A DNA stretch of 64,000 nucleotides, taken from contig NZ_CP009501.1 of the NCBI RefSeq assembly GCF_000969885.1, positions 2,370,908-2,434,907 on the forward strand. Reading direction: 5' to 3'. Shown here in pieces: positions 8,142 to 17,344 of this stretch. Positions within the stretch are counted from its first letter, which is position 1. Each line of letters begins with the position of its first letter. The position numbers and the translations under genes are program-made. Source of the stretch: Methanosarcina thermophila TM-1. Lineage in GTDB: Archaea > Halobacteriota > Methanosarcinia > Methanosarcinales > Methanosarcinaceae. Under the pieces are notes generated by a model. That model searched no databases and was not told where the DNA came from. It worked only from the letters and a program-made list of their open reading frames with translations.

Positions 8142-8622
8142 ATTTCTTTCTCAACGCATGCTTTAAGGCAAAACAGACATCAAAGTTACTACATTAAAGT
8201 TATTAGTTTTTCTAGCCTCTTTTTTTGATTGAAACTTATCCTTATTCCTGCAGGATACATGAAAATTAGATCTATAGGAGGCTTACTAATTTTCATACAC
8301 TATTAGTACAACTAAATTTTTATAAAAATCATTAATTTATGTGAAGACCAGGTATAAGGATTATAGAAAAAAGGATTATAGAGATAAAAAAGGGAATTTT
8401 AGATACTGTCTTATCTTAAAATCATGCTGGAATGAGACATCCCTCAGGCTAACCTGCTGGAAAAAGTATTTTCATCACTCGGGAACCCCGAGTGGGAACG
8501 GTAACCGCACCTATGGCGGCTACAGATTACTTCAGGGTCCAGCGTAAATAGTATATATAAATACTGCATAATTGCTGACGAATGCACTTGTGAAGCCTCC
8601 GGGACGGCTAAATGAATCAAAG
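8094..8622 (+). other. Intergenic leader region of the cation ATPase
   Basis: No gene is supported. Two hairpins lie 100-145 bases upstream of the ATPase start: CACTCGGG-AAC-CCCGAGTG (8477-8495) and CCGC-ACCTAT-GGCGG close behind it. A TATA-like TATATAAATA lies at 8551-8560. The hairpins resemble a structured leader, but I could not match them to a known riboswitch class. Confidence 0.45.
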
Positions 8623-11436
8623 ATGAATTCCATGACCATTGAACATGATAAGATTGTTCCTTATCGGCTGTCGGTTAACGAAGTATTAACTGCGCTAGGT
8701 ACGGATGCACGAAACGGCTTGAGTAAAGAGGAAGCACAGGCGCGGCTCGAAAGATACGGCAAGAATGAATTGACAGCAGAAAAGCCCGTGCCTGCGTGGA
8801 GAAAATTCCTGGCGCAGTTCCAGGACATGCTTGTTATCCTGTTGCTCATCGCAACATTGATTTCGGCAGGATTATGGCTGTATGAGCGCGATTCTGCACT
8901 GCCTTATGAAGCCATTGCCATTTTTGCTGTTGTACTGCTAAATGCGATCATGGGCTACGTTCAGCAGTCACGGGCTGAGGAAGCGATGGCTGCACTGCGC
9001 CAGATGACGGCAGCACAAGCAAACGTTTTTCGGGACGGGATACGGCAGAGCATTCCGGCAACTGATATCGTACCCGGTGACATTATAATCATCGAAGAAG
9101 GCAATACTATCCCGGCAGACGCTAGAGTGATTCAATCAACTGCACTGCAAACAGCCGAGGCAGCACTGACAGGTGAGAGCCTTCCTGTTTTAAAAGACAA
9201 TCTTACGATTACGGAAGAAGTAGGGCTCGGCGACCGGGACAATATGATCTTTAGCGGCACTGTGGCTGTCTACGGACACGGGCGTGCAGTGGTCACAGCA
9301 ACTGGAATGCAAACCGAAATGGGACGCATTGCCGGTATGCTTAAAGAAACGCCAGTAGAAACCACTCCTTTACAGGAGGAGCTTCACCGCGTTGGCAAAC
9401 TGCTCGGAATTGTTGTTATTGCTATCGCTGTCGTGATAATCTCAACAATCATCTTGATTGAAGATGTAAGAGGCTTCTCAGCCCTTTTTGACGTGCTCAT
9501 TTTAGGTGTGGCACTTGCTGTAGCGGCGGTACCGGAAAGCCTGCCCGCGGTAGTGACAGTTGTCCTCTCACTCGGTGTGCAGCGTATGGCACGGAAAAAT
9601 GCCATAGTGCGCCACCTTGCAGCTGTCGAGACTCTCGGCTCGGCTAATGTCATTGCCTCCGACAAAACAGGAACCCTCACAAAGAACGAAATGACAGTAC
9701 TTGCAGTAGTTACAGCAAGCGGTCGAGTTAATTTTGAAGGTACGGGTTATGCTCCTGAAGGTGAGGTGCGCAGGGAAGGTGGAGGGAAAATTGATGGTGC
9801 ACTTGAGTTCGAGTTTGTGCGTACACTTGCAGCTGCCGACAGGGCTAGCAATGCTGTGCTACATGAGCGTAATGGTCGGTGGGTGGTGTATGGCGACCCA
9901 ACAGAAGGGGCATTGATAGTAGCTGCACGTAAAGCCGGGCTGGAAGCTGAGGTGCTCAATGCGCGGCTGGAACGCATTGGAGAAGTGCCTTTCTCCTCCG
10001 AACGTAAACTGATGAGTACGGTCCATACTGATACAGAGCAAAAGGAACGCTTCCTTGCATTTACCAAAGGTGCACCGGATGTATTGCTTGCCCGCTGTAC
10101 CCAGGAACTTGTAGGAGAAGAGATCAAACCTCTTACTGCGGAACGCCGTGCAGAGATCTTGAAGAAGAACGAGGAACTGGCAGGTGAAGCTCTGCGGACA
10201 ATTGCTGTTGCTTTTCGCACGATGTCAAAAGCTACGTTTGAGCAAGAGGGACTTGATGAGGATGTCGAGAAAGAGCTCGTCTTCCTGGGATTGATCGGCA
10301 TGATCGATCCGCCGCGCAGTGAGGCAAAAGATGCAGTTGCACGCGCAATGTCTGCAGGAGTTCGCCCGATTATGATTACAGGCGACCATCCTAAAACTGC
10401 TACGGTCATTGCTGAGAGTCTCGGCATTCCAGCTCACGGGAAGGCTGTCACAGGCACTGAGCTTGAGAAGATGTCGGAGGAGGAACTTGACCAGACAGTT
10501 CAAACGGTATCGGTCTATGCCCGCGTTAATCCGGAACATAAACTTCGAATCGTGGAAGCATTAAAACGTACAGGAGCTATCGTGGCGATGACGGGTGATG
10601 GTGTCAACGATGCACCAGCTTTGAAAACCGCCGATATAGGGATAGCAATGGGTATTACCGGAACAGATGTCTCCAAAGAGGCATCTGATGTTGTGCTTGC
10701 TGATGATAATTTCGCAACTATTGTGGGGGCTGTCGAAGAGGGAAGAGCGATTTTTTCCAATATCCGCAAATTCTTACGTTACCTGCTCTCATCAAACCTC
10801 GGGGAAGTAATGATAATGTTCTTCGGCTTGCTGCTGGCAGACGTAATCGGATTAACTGCCAACGGCGGAACCGGGATAGTGTTACCATTACTTGCTACTC
10901 AGATTCTGTGGATCAATCTTATTTCAGACGGCCCACCCGCGCTCGCTCTCGGGGTTGACCCTGCGGACCCGGGATTAATGAGAGAGCCTCCACGCCCGCG
11001 GGAAGAAGGAGTGATAACTCACAGCATGTGGACAGGCATCATCTTTACTGGCGTAATCATGGCAGCTGGGACTCTGCTAGTACTGGATGCCAGCTTACCT
11101 GAGGGTTTGATCGAGGGTTCGGGCAGCCTGCAATACGCGCAAACAATGGCCTTTAACACAGTGGTCTTCTTTTCGTTATTCGTCGTTTTCAATTCACGTT
11201 CGGATAAACAGAGCGCATTCGTCGGTTTGTTCTCAAACAAATGGCTGTGGGGAGCAGTCCTGTTGTCCGTCTTACTGCAGGTAGCAGTAATTTACATCCC
11301 GTTTCTGCAGCAGGCATTTTCGACCGTTAGCCTTAGCCTTGGGGACTGGCTGCTCTGTGCGGCAGTAGCAAGCTCGGCACTGTGGCTGCGCGAATTAAGC
11401 AAAATTATTGTACGCGCAATGGAGAATCGAAAATAA
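8623..11436 (+). CDS. SERCA-type P-type cation ATPase (probably Ca2+)
   Basis: A P-type ATPase of about 937 residues with ten predicted membrane segments, a P2A pump that exports Ca2+ or Mn2+. Domains in order: cation-ATPase N-terminus (YRLSVNEVLTALGTDARNGL), actuator loop LTGES near residue 180, M4 motif VAAVPESLPAVV, phosphorylation motif SDKTGTLT, nucleotide domain with KGAPDV, hinge TGDGVNDAPALK, and a C-terminal membrane block with the LWINLISDGPPALALG signature. The M4 motif reads PESLP where calcium pumps usually have PEGLP. Start choice among ATG 8623, ATG 8632 and TTG 8572 is open because no clear ribosome site is seen. Codon use looks more GC-rich than the neighbours, so acquisition from bacteria is possible. 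Confidence 0.9.
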   Translation: MNSMTIEHDKIVPYRLSVNEVLTALGTDARNGLSKEEAQARLERYGKNELTAEKPVPAWRKFLAQFQDMLVILLLIATLISAGLWLYERDSALPYEAIAIFAVVLLNAIMGYVQQSRAEEAMAALRQMTAAQANVFRDGIRQSIPATDIVPGDIIIIEEGNTIPADARVIQSTALQTAEAALTGESLPVLKDNLTITEEVGLGDRDNMIFSGTVAVYGHGRAVVTATGMQTEMGRIAGMLKETPVETTPLQEELHRVGKLLGIVVIAIAVVIISTIILIEDVRGFSALFDVLILGVALAVAAVPESLPAVVTVVLSLGVQRMARKNAIVRHLAAVETLGSANVIASDKTGTLTKNEMTVLAVVTASGRVNFEGTGYAPEGEVRREGGGKIDGALEFEFVRTLAAADRASNAVLHERNGRWVVYGDPTEGALIVAARKAGLEAEVLNARLERIGEVPFSSERKLMSTVHTDTEQKERFLAFTKGAPDVLLARCTQELVGEEIKPLTAERRAEILKKNEELAGEALRTIAVAFRTMSKATFEQEGLDEDVEKELVFLGLIGMIDPPRSEAKDAVARAMSAGVRPIMITGDHPKTATVIAESLGIPAHGKAVTGTELEKMSEEELDQTVQTVSVYARVNPEHKLRIVEALKRTGAIVAMTGDGVNDAPALKTADIGIAMGITGTDVSKEASDVVLADDNFATIVGAVEEGRAIFSNIRKFLRYLLSSNLGEVMIMFFGLLLADVIGLTANGGTGIVLPLLATQILWINLISDGPPALALGVDPADPGLMREPPRPREEGVITHSMWTGIIFTGVIMAAGTLLVLDASLPEGLIEGSGSLQYAQTMAFNTVVFFSLFVVFNSRSDKQSAFVGLFSNKWLWGAVLLSVLLQVAVIYIPFLQQAFSTVSLSLGDWLLCAAVASSALWLRELSKIIVRAMENRK

Positions 11437-11985
11437 GGAAGTCTTGCTTGCCGATTTATGCTGCACTTCTCAAGACATTTAAGGCAGGCAGCCCACATAA
11501 CCGGAATCTTCCTCTCCAGACAAACGAATAAAGAGTTTCTAACTTCTTCTATTTTTCAACCACGCCTTTAAGCTAATGAAGCTTCATGACAATGTAAAAT
11601 AAACACTCAAAAGTTTTTTAATTAATAGGAAAGTTTAATGTTTTGATAAGAAAAGAGAAAGTTATCCCCTCCATGTTCTCTTTTCTTTTCCTTTTTTCAA
11701 CTTCACTTTTGGAGCGAGGGGTTAGAGCCTGTATAACCTGTTCTCAGTGGAGATAAGTATGACTCAGAAAATCGGTTATTCTTAGCTTAACTACAGTTCA
11801 CATACCGTTGTTATAAAAACGGAACCAAATGACTTAGAATCCTAAAATGTACGAAAGTTTCACCCGTAAATTTAGATTTATGCATGGCGCATGGCGCATT
11901 TTTGAATTTTGAAACTTTAAAGCATTTATTTTCCTGTATAAGACAATTAGATAAGTTTATCATGTCCGAGCACTTAGATTAAAAT
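11437..11985. other. Intergenic region after the cation ATPase
   Basis: AT-rich DNA without a convincing ORF. There is a pyrimidine-rich stretch at 11660-11705 and a short duplication (GCATGGCGCATGGCGCAT, 11882-11899). Nothing else is recognised. Confidence 0.5.
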
Positions 11986-12141
11986 ATGTCCGTATTGCTT
12001 GAGGATTACGGGTCTATCAGTCACATTCCTCTGGATGTAGCCTTTAGGGATGCCATTTTCATCGGGATCTTTAGCATCATTATTTTCTTTATTCTGGTCC
12101 TTGCTGTGCGTAGTGGTATCCGGAAAGCGCAGAGCAGTTAA
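11986..12141 (+). CDS. Small single-span membrane protein
   Basis: A 51-residue ORF, MSVLLEDYGSISHIPLDVAF then RDAIFIGIFSIIIFFILVLA and RSGIRKAQSS. It has one strong transmembrane helix (residues 22-42) with a basic C-terminal tail, so the tail is probably cytoplasmic. No ribosome binding site is obvious, and leaderless translation is possible. It lies 270 bases upstream of the CopB-type ATPase leader. No family is recognised. Codon content and the clear membrane topology favour a real gene, but this is not proven. Confidence 0.5.
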   Translation: MSVLLEDYGSISHIPLDVAFRDAIFIGIFSIIIFFILVLAVRSGIRKAQSS

Positions 12142-12412
12142 ATCCTATCATATGCATGCTTTTCTTTTATTTTCCCTTTCAGGATGGCTTAAAGTAGCTT
12201 TGCTCTGGTTCTTTTTTCCTTTGTTTGTTTAGAGTATTTTGAGTGTTCTTCTCGTGTTTTTCCTGCTTTTTATCCTTTAGATATTAATCTTCTGGACTGG
12301 CTGGTCGTAAAGGGTTTATCCTTCCTGACTCAGGATATTTGGTTCTTTTATTTTCAAATATATTAGAAATTATAATACTTAATAATATCAAAATCAGGGG
12401 AATTGGGTAGAT

Positions 12413-12481
12413 ATGCAGGCTGAAAAGAGGGGAGTAGATACTGATAGTTCTAGAACTGAGGTAATGATCCTCCTCTCATGA
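12413..12481 (+). CDS. Upstream ORF overlapping the copB start (ATGA)
   Basis: A 22-codon ORF, MQAEKRGVDTDSSRTEVMIL plus LS, whose TGA (12479-12481) overlaps the ATG of the metal ATPase (12478-12480). The ATPase start itself has no good ribosome site within 10 bases, so translation of this leader would feed ribosomes onto it. It contains no His or Cys cluster, so a metal-sensing attenuator is not evident. Confidence 0.45.
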   Translation: MQAEKRGVDTDSSRTEVMILLS

Positions 12482-14814
12482 ATAAAAGTCATATCTCGGG
12501 AAGAGATGCGCCAGGGAATTCCTATGAATCTCATGGAGAAAGTGAGAATAAACCTTCTTGGAATAAACCTGCGGGAAATACGATACATCAGGGACATTCT
12601 GAGGATCAAACAATGCGTACCGAAGAGAAATCGTTGGATCACGGACAACATGAAAAAATGGGACATGGAAGCCCTGAGCAGCACGAAGAGATGAAGCAGG
12701 CAGAGATGAAACACGGACAACATGGTGAGATGGAACACAAAGGTCACGAGCCACATGTGGAAATGGAGCACGAAGGTCACGAACCATATGCAGAAATGAA
12801 ACATGAAGGTACGGACCATGAGGGTCACGGAGCTGCCGGCGGGAAAGGACACGGAAACCATCATGCCCATATGCTTGAAGATTTCAGAAAGAGATTTATT
12901 GTTTCCTTAGTGTTGACTTTCCCGGTTTTGCTGCTTTCACCTACGATCCAGGATTTTTTCAACTTTGAGCTTCGCGTGCCGGGTTCGGATTATCTCTCCT
13001 TCTTATTTTCCTCAGTCGTTTATTTTTATGGCGGGTACCCATTTCTCAGGGGGATAAAAGAGGAGCTTTCCGAAAAGTCGCCCGGAATGATGACCCTAAT
13101 AGCCATTGCAATCAGTGTGGCTTATTTTTACAGCTCTGCCGTAGTTTTTGGACTGCATGGCGAGGTCTTTTTCTGGGAGCTTGTGACCCTTATCGATGTA
13201 ATGCTGCTCGGGCACTGGCTTGAGATGCGTTCTGTAATGGGAGCCTCAAGAGCCCTTGAAGAGCTTGTAAGGATCATGCCTTCAGTCGCCCACCTGAAAA
13301 AAAATGGAGACTTTGTCGATGTGGAGGTTGACAAGCTAAAAATCGGAGATGAAGTTCTGATCAAGCCCGGAGAAAAGGTGCCTGTGGATGGGATAGTTGT
13401 TGAGGGGACAAGCAGCGTTAACGAGTCCATGCTTACCGGGGAGTCGAAACCTGTCACAAAAAGCCCTGGAGGCGAAGTTATTGGCGGCTCGATTAATGGG
13501 GAGGCAGCTTTTGTTGTCAGAGTAGAAAAGACCGGCAAGGATACTTATCTCAGCCAGGTTATTGAGCTTGTCAGGACTGCCCAGGAAAGCAAGTCAAAAA
13601 CTCAGGATCTGGCAAACCGAGCTGCCCTTTATCTCACAATAATAGCCCTGACTGTAGGAACTCTCACCTTTATTCTCTGGATTCTTTTCGGTCAACAGCT
13701 TGTCTTTGCGCTTGAAAGGTCAGTGACTGTAATGGTTATTACCTGCCCGCACGCCCTGGGGCTTGCAATCCCTCTCGTAGTTGCAGTTTCAACATCCCTT
13801 GCCGCAAAATCCGGTCTTCTTATTCGGGACAGGCAGGCATTTGAAAAAGCACGCAATCTTCAAGCTATCATTTTTGACAAAACCGGTACACTAACCGAAG
13901 GACGGTTTGGGGTTACAGACGTAGTTTCTCTTTCAGGCGAAGAGAACAGAACTGGAGAGGATAATGACAGAATTTTAAGCCTCGCTGCTTCTCTGGAAGC
14001 CAGTTCGGAACATCCTATTGCAACAGGCATTCTGGAAAGTGCACGGGAAAAAGGGCTGAAAATCCAGCCTGTTGAAGAATTCAGTGCGATTCCAGGAAAA
14101 GGGATACAGGGTATGGTTGAAGGAAAAAAGTTCTTTGTTGTGAGTCCTGGCTATCTTGAGGAAAAAGGGATTACCCTCAAGAACGAGAAGATTGAGGAAA
14201 TCAAAGCGCAGGGAAAGACTGTCGTGTTCTTGCTTGAGGGAGATAAGGTACTTGGAGCTGTTGCACTTGCCGATATTATCAGGAAAGAATCGAGGGAGGC
14301 TATCTCGAGGCTTAAAGGTATGGGAATCAGATGCATCATGCTTACAGGGGACAACCGTTATGTGGCAGCCTGGGTAGCCCGGGAGCTTGAGCTTGATGAT
14401 TATTTTGCAGAAGTCCTTCCTCATGAGAAAGCCGAAAAGGTTAAAGAAGTCCAGGCTCAGTACATCACAGGCATGGTCGGAGACGGGGTTAACGATGCGC
14501 CTGCTTTGGCTCAGGCGGATGTCGGAATAGCCATTGGAGCCGGTACGGACGTTGCAATCGAAACTGCTGATATAGTTCTGGTAAAAAATGACCCAAGAGA
14601 TGTAGTTTATATTATCGGGCTTTCAAGGAAAACTTACTCCAAGATGTATCAAAACCTCCTCTGGGCAACAGGATATAACGTTTTTGCAATTCCTCTTGCA
14701 GCAGGGATACTCTATGGATATGGAATCTTACTGAGCCCTGCCGTGGGTGCAGTTCTAATGAGCCTGAGTACTATAATAGTAGCAATAAACGCGAGAACTT
14801 TAAGGATGGGGTGA
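12478..14814 (+). CDS. copB: CopB-type heavy-metal P1B ATPase with a His-rich N-terminus
   Basis: A 778-residue heavy-metal exporter of the P1B-3 type. The first 130 residues are a hydrophilic tail very rich in His, Met, Glu and Gly (repeats such as HGQHGEMEHKGHEPHVEMEH), typical of CopB and likely to bind Cu or Ag. Then come membrane helices, the actuator LTGES near residue 320, the transmembrane metal site CPH in VMVITCPHALGLAIPL (CPC would mean CopA), the phosphorylation motif FDKTGTLTEG, the HP motif SSEHPIATG and GDGVNDAPALAQAD. It overlaps the upstream leader ORF and is followed after four bases by a 35-residue ORF. Copper or silver export is inferred from family. Confidence 0.93.
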   Translation: MNKSHISGRDAPGNSYESHGESENKPSWNKPAGNTIHQGHSEDQTMRTEEKSLDHGQHEKMGHGSPEQHEEMKQAEMKHGQHGEMEHKGHEPHVEMEHEGHEPYAEMKHEGTDHEGHGAAGGKGHGNHHAHMLEDFRKRFIVSLVLTFPVLLLSPTIQDFFNFELRVPGSDYLSFLFSSVVYFYGGYPFLRGIKEELSEKSPGMMTLIAIAISVAYFYSSAVVFGLHGEVFFWELVTLIDVMLLGHWLEMRSVMGASRALEELVRIMPSVAHLKKNGDFVDVEVDKLKIGDEVLIKPGEKVPVDGIVVEGTSSVNESMLTGESKPVTKSPGGEVIGGSINGEAAFVVRVEKTGKDTYLSQVIELVRTAQESKSKTQDLANRAALYLTIIALTVGTLTFILWILFGQQLVFALERSVTVMVITCPHALGLAIPLVVAVSTSLAAKSGLLIRDRQAFEKARNLQAIIFDKTGTLTEGRFGVTDVVSLSGEENRTGEDNDRILSLAASLEASSEHPIATGILESAREKGLKIQPVEEFSAIPGKGIQGMVEGKKFFVVSPGYLEEKGITLKNEKIEEIKAQGKTVVFLLEGDKVLGAVALADIIRKESREAISRLKGMGIRCIMLTGDNRYVAAWVARELELDDYFAEVLPHEKAEKVKEVQAQYITGMVGDGVNDAPALAQADVGIAIGAGTDVAIETADIVLVKNDPRDVVYIIGLSRKTYSKMYQNLLWATGYNVFAIPLAAGILYGYGILLSPAVGAVLMSLSTIIVAINARTLRMG

Positions 14815-14818
14815 TTTG

Positions 14819-14926
14819 ATGTTTGGAATATTCCGCAGTATAAAGAAGTTAATCGCTTTAGCTGCACTGGCTTCCGCAGTAGTCGGATTCATTTCAAGAT
14901 TTACTGGGAAGAAAAGGAAAAGATAA
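14819..14926 (+). CDS. 35-residue basic membrane-associated peptide downstream of copB
   Basis: MFGIFRSIKKLIALAALASA followed by VVGFISRFTGKKRKR. One hydrophobic helix is flanked by basic residues. It begins four bases after the copB stop, which suggests coupled translation and a small accessory subunit of the ATPase, like other micro-peptides that bind P-type pumps. No homologue is recognised. Confidence 0.5.
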   Translation: MFGIFRSIKKLIALAALASAVVGFISRFTGKKRKR

Positions 14927-15086
14927 ATTTAAAGTTTTAGACCAGAGGTTATATCGGAAAAATCAAAAAGGCTGCTGGGAAAGGATTCATTCCAGAAATA
15001 GCTGCTAGAAGCAGGTAGATTTTATTTTTCAACTTATACATAACCTTCTGGTAACTACGGATTCAAACATTTTTTATCAAACTCTT

Positions 15087-15150
15087 ATCTTTTTTATTTA
15101 ATTTCAGTTTCATTTCGAGTTCATCTTTTTTATTTAATCTCAGTTTCATT
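15087..15150 (-). repeat. Duplicated 28-bp 3' end of the neighbouring gene
   Basis: ATCTTTTTTATTTAATCTCA at 15123 onward (ending 15150) recurs at 15087-15114 with one difference, 36 bases apart. The copy at 15123 carries the last codons (ETEIK, stop) of the gene at 15130-15579. The other copy lies just downstream and can encode the same residues. Confidence 0.75.
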
Positions 15151-15579
15151 CTCTATAGTCGACGGGGAAATTTTGATCTCGCTTTTATACAGGTTGATTC
15201 CGCTTTTATCCTCAATTAGAGTTTTCAGTTCATAGGTAGAATTTTCCTTTCTTGGAAATTCGAGCACAATCGGATTTTCAACCGAGACATTTTCGTAAAA
15301 CTTTTCACTAACGTTTTCGAGGGCATTTCCGTTTTCCCTGAACTCATAACTCATGTAGCAGTTAAATCTGGAATCTGGATTTTTTGGGGTATAGGTAAAC
15401 AAAAACCTGTCTTCGTAGTTGTGGGATTCACTTACGAATGCATCCAGAGAACCCTTCCCCATAATTATTTCTTGCTGTACTGCTCCCTTTTCTCCCATAG
15501 GCTGATTAATCAGTTGTACAACTACTACTGCAGTCACAACCATGAGAATAATCATCAATAACTTGGTTGTATTACTCAT
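15130..15579 (-). CDS. Hypothetical membrane-anchored exported protein
   Basis: A 149-residue protein with an uncleaved N-terminal anchor (LLMIILMVVTAVVVVQLI, residues 7-24) and an extracytoplasmic domain rich in Asn, Glu and beta-forming segments, with NVSEKF/NVSV-type sequons that could be glycosylated in archaea. No family is recognised. The stop lies in a duplicated 28-bp sequence. It is transcribed alone. A cell-surface role is inferred only from topology. Confidence 0.6.
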   Translation of the reverse strand: MSNTTKLLMIILMVVTAVVVVQLINQPMGEKGAVQQEIIMGKGSLDAFVSESHNYEDRFLFTYTPKNPDSRFNCYMSYEFRENGNALENVSEKFYENVSVENPIVLEFPRKENSTYELKTLIEDKSGINLYKSEIKISPSTIENETEIK

Positions 15580-15756
15580 ACTAAACCTCGGTCTAAGATT
15601 TCATTTTATTCGCCGGAAATATAAGGTTAGATTTTTTAGTTACAGTCGCTTCTCAAGATGTAGCTTATCTAGTTTAAAGCATGCGATTTAGATATGTGAC
15701 TCAAACTTTCTCTGGAATTCAGACTCAGGCAATGAAAATATCGAATCTGTTTCTGA

Positions 15757-16047
15757 TCAATGTTTCAACTTTTTTTTCAAAATTTGAGTCCGAATATTTT
15801 CTTGAAGCCCTGTGAAGCACATTACCCTGCATTCCGGCTTCTTTTCCCTTCTGTGGTAATCAGCCAGATAGGAGTTGATCACTGAAATGTTTCCCCCAGT
15901 AAACCCGTCAAGAACTCTGGCGAAAAAGAGCACTGCAAGGGGCAGCGTAACCATAAAAACTCCGAAGATTTTGGAATCTGCCTTAAAGAGGTTTATAACC
16001 GGAAGAAAAAGCATCCCAAGAAAGATTACTGAACCCGGGAGCACCTA
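15757..16047 (-). pseudogene. Fragment of a TetA-like MFS transporter
   Basis: Minus-strand translation gives VTLPLAVLFFARVLDGFTGG followed by NISVINSYLADYHRREKK. This is the TM4 region of drug/H+ MFS transporters, whose consensus is FxARxLDGxTGGNISVAxAYxAD. About 60 residues precede it and the frame is lost soon after. A full transporter would have some 400 residues, so this is a remnant. A frameshifted continuation of the upstream part is visible around 15983-16100. Confidence 0.75.
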
Positions 16048-16227
16048 TAAAATTGAAAAAAGGATTGGAAGGAGGGAAACGTTTTCTCTGGTACGGGGCG
16101 CTGGATTGTTTTTCTGTCTTCTTTTTTCTTTTTCCACGTTTCTTCTGGGTTTGTTTTTGGAAATCTTTTCTCCAGATCTTCAAGTTACTTCTTTCCACGA
16201 ACGGTGTACCCAGCTTTCTGATAACGG

Positions 16228-16521
16228 TTACTTCTTGTGGATAGGTTGCTCTTTAATTCTCAGAATATCAGCCCAGGCTCGTTTCCTACACTGCGGGCAT
16301 TTCACATATTTTTTACTCCCACCATTGGGGCTGAGCAAATCTTCAAGCATTGAGACCTCAAAGACATCGCCGCATCTGGGACAGAGGTAGGCGAAATTTT
16401 TTGTATGCCATGTTACAAGCAGGGCAGCGCCCCCGACTAATACAGTAAGCCAGAGATACCAGCGGTGAGGAAGAAGGAAAACCGATGTTATCCCAATCAA
16501 TGCTATGAATGCAAAAAGCAT
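16228..16521 (-). CDS. Membrane protein with a C-terminal zinc ribbon
   Basis: 97 residues: two hydrophobic segments (LFAFIALIGITSVFLLP and YLWLTVLVGGAALLVTW) followed by a cytoplasmic ribbon with CPRC and CPQC pairs (residues 48-51 and 75-78), the spacing of a rubredoxin-like zinc knuckle. The frame stays open upstream for about 25 more codons (SDWYGKAP before the Met) but lacks a start codon, so the N-terminus may have been longer or have used an unusual start. Function is unknown. Confidence 0.6.
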   Translation of the reverse strand: MLFAFIALIGITSVFLLPHRWYLWLTVLVGGAALLVTWHTKNFAYLCPRCGDVFEVSMLEDLLSPNGGSKKYVKCPQCRKRAWADILRIKEQPIHKK

Positions 16522-16786
16522 TGGAGCTTTTCCATACCAGTCGCTTTTCGAAATCTCAATATACTTGTCTCTCGAAATCTCACTATACCTGTTTCTATCC
16601 GTAGCTTACCCCCCGACTGTGCACTTTCCCGGATATTTTATGCTAGAAAATTGGGTTTGAGTTTATTTAATGGTATTTTTTCCTCTCTTCGAGTTAAGAT
16701 GCGGAAAAACTTTGTAAATCGTAAAGTATTTTAAAAACTTGTGCTGACATAAAGAAATTCTGAATGGAGCAATCATTTAAGTTTAT

Positions 16787-17104
16787 TTATTTTGTTCTTA
16801 CTAGCAGTCCCCGAATCACGTCTTCAGAGTACCATACCTGAACTTCCAGACGTCCTTGACATTTGCAGAAGGCATCCTGCACTGTGATCTGAGTACTGGG
16901 ATCTGGGTTATCCAGATGCCTCCAATCATTATTAACAAAAAGCCATAAACTTCTGGTACTGCCTTCAGGATAGGGCAGCAACTCAAGCCAGTATCGAGTT
17001 GCTATGCCAGTTTCCACAGTCTCTGACTCGTTTTTCTTCTGGCTTTCCGGATTATTCGGCAAGCCTTTAGGTAAATCCTCAGGCTCTGATGAGTTATCTG
17101 TCAT
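16787..17104 (-). CDS. Hypothetical protein, 105 residues
   Basis: The N-terminal third is acidic and disordered (SSEPEDLPKGLPNNPESQKK). The rest has a compact beta-rich pattern, RYWLELLPYPEGSTRSLWLF then VNNDWRHLDNPDPSTQ and LEVQVWYSEDVIRGLLVRTK. A GGGGGTGAATAA ribosome-site region precedes the ATG. No family is recognised. It is transcribed alone between the aminoacyl-tRNA synthetase cluster and the hypothetical genes. Confidence 0.6.
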   Translation of the reverse strand: MTDNSSEPEDLPKGLPNNPESQKKNESETVETGIATRYWLELLPYPEGSTRSLWLFVNNDWRHLDNPDPSTQITVQDAFCKCQGRLEVQVWYSEDVIRGLLVRTK

Positions 17105-17344
17105 TTATTCACCCCCCTTTTAGTCAACTGCAGATATCATCTAATCACACCTAATTTACCAACTAATACTCATATATAATTTATATTTACTAAAGGAAAT
17201 ATGTTTAGAAACTAAAATCTCGCAAGGTATATACCCCCTAAATTTTTACCTCACCGATTTTCGTGACCTTACTCGTCTTAGATTTTTATCGAGGTTAAAA
17301 AATTTTAACCTGAGATTTTCAGGTTACAAGCCTGGATTTAGATC

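Noticed and set aside
8341-8547. 68-codon plus-strand frame beginning with GTG before the cation ATPase
   Set aside because: Low-complexity start, covers the hairpins, no recognisable protein character.
8460-8560. A yybP-ykoY-type Mn2+ riboswitch before the cation ATPase
   Set aside because: The conserved internal-loop sequences of that class are not present.
9747-10427. 226-codon frame antisense to the cation ATPase
   Set aside because: Ser/Arg/Ala-rich shadow of a high-GC gene, no domain.
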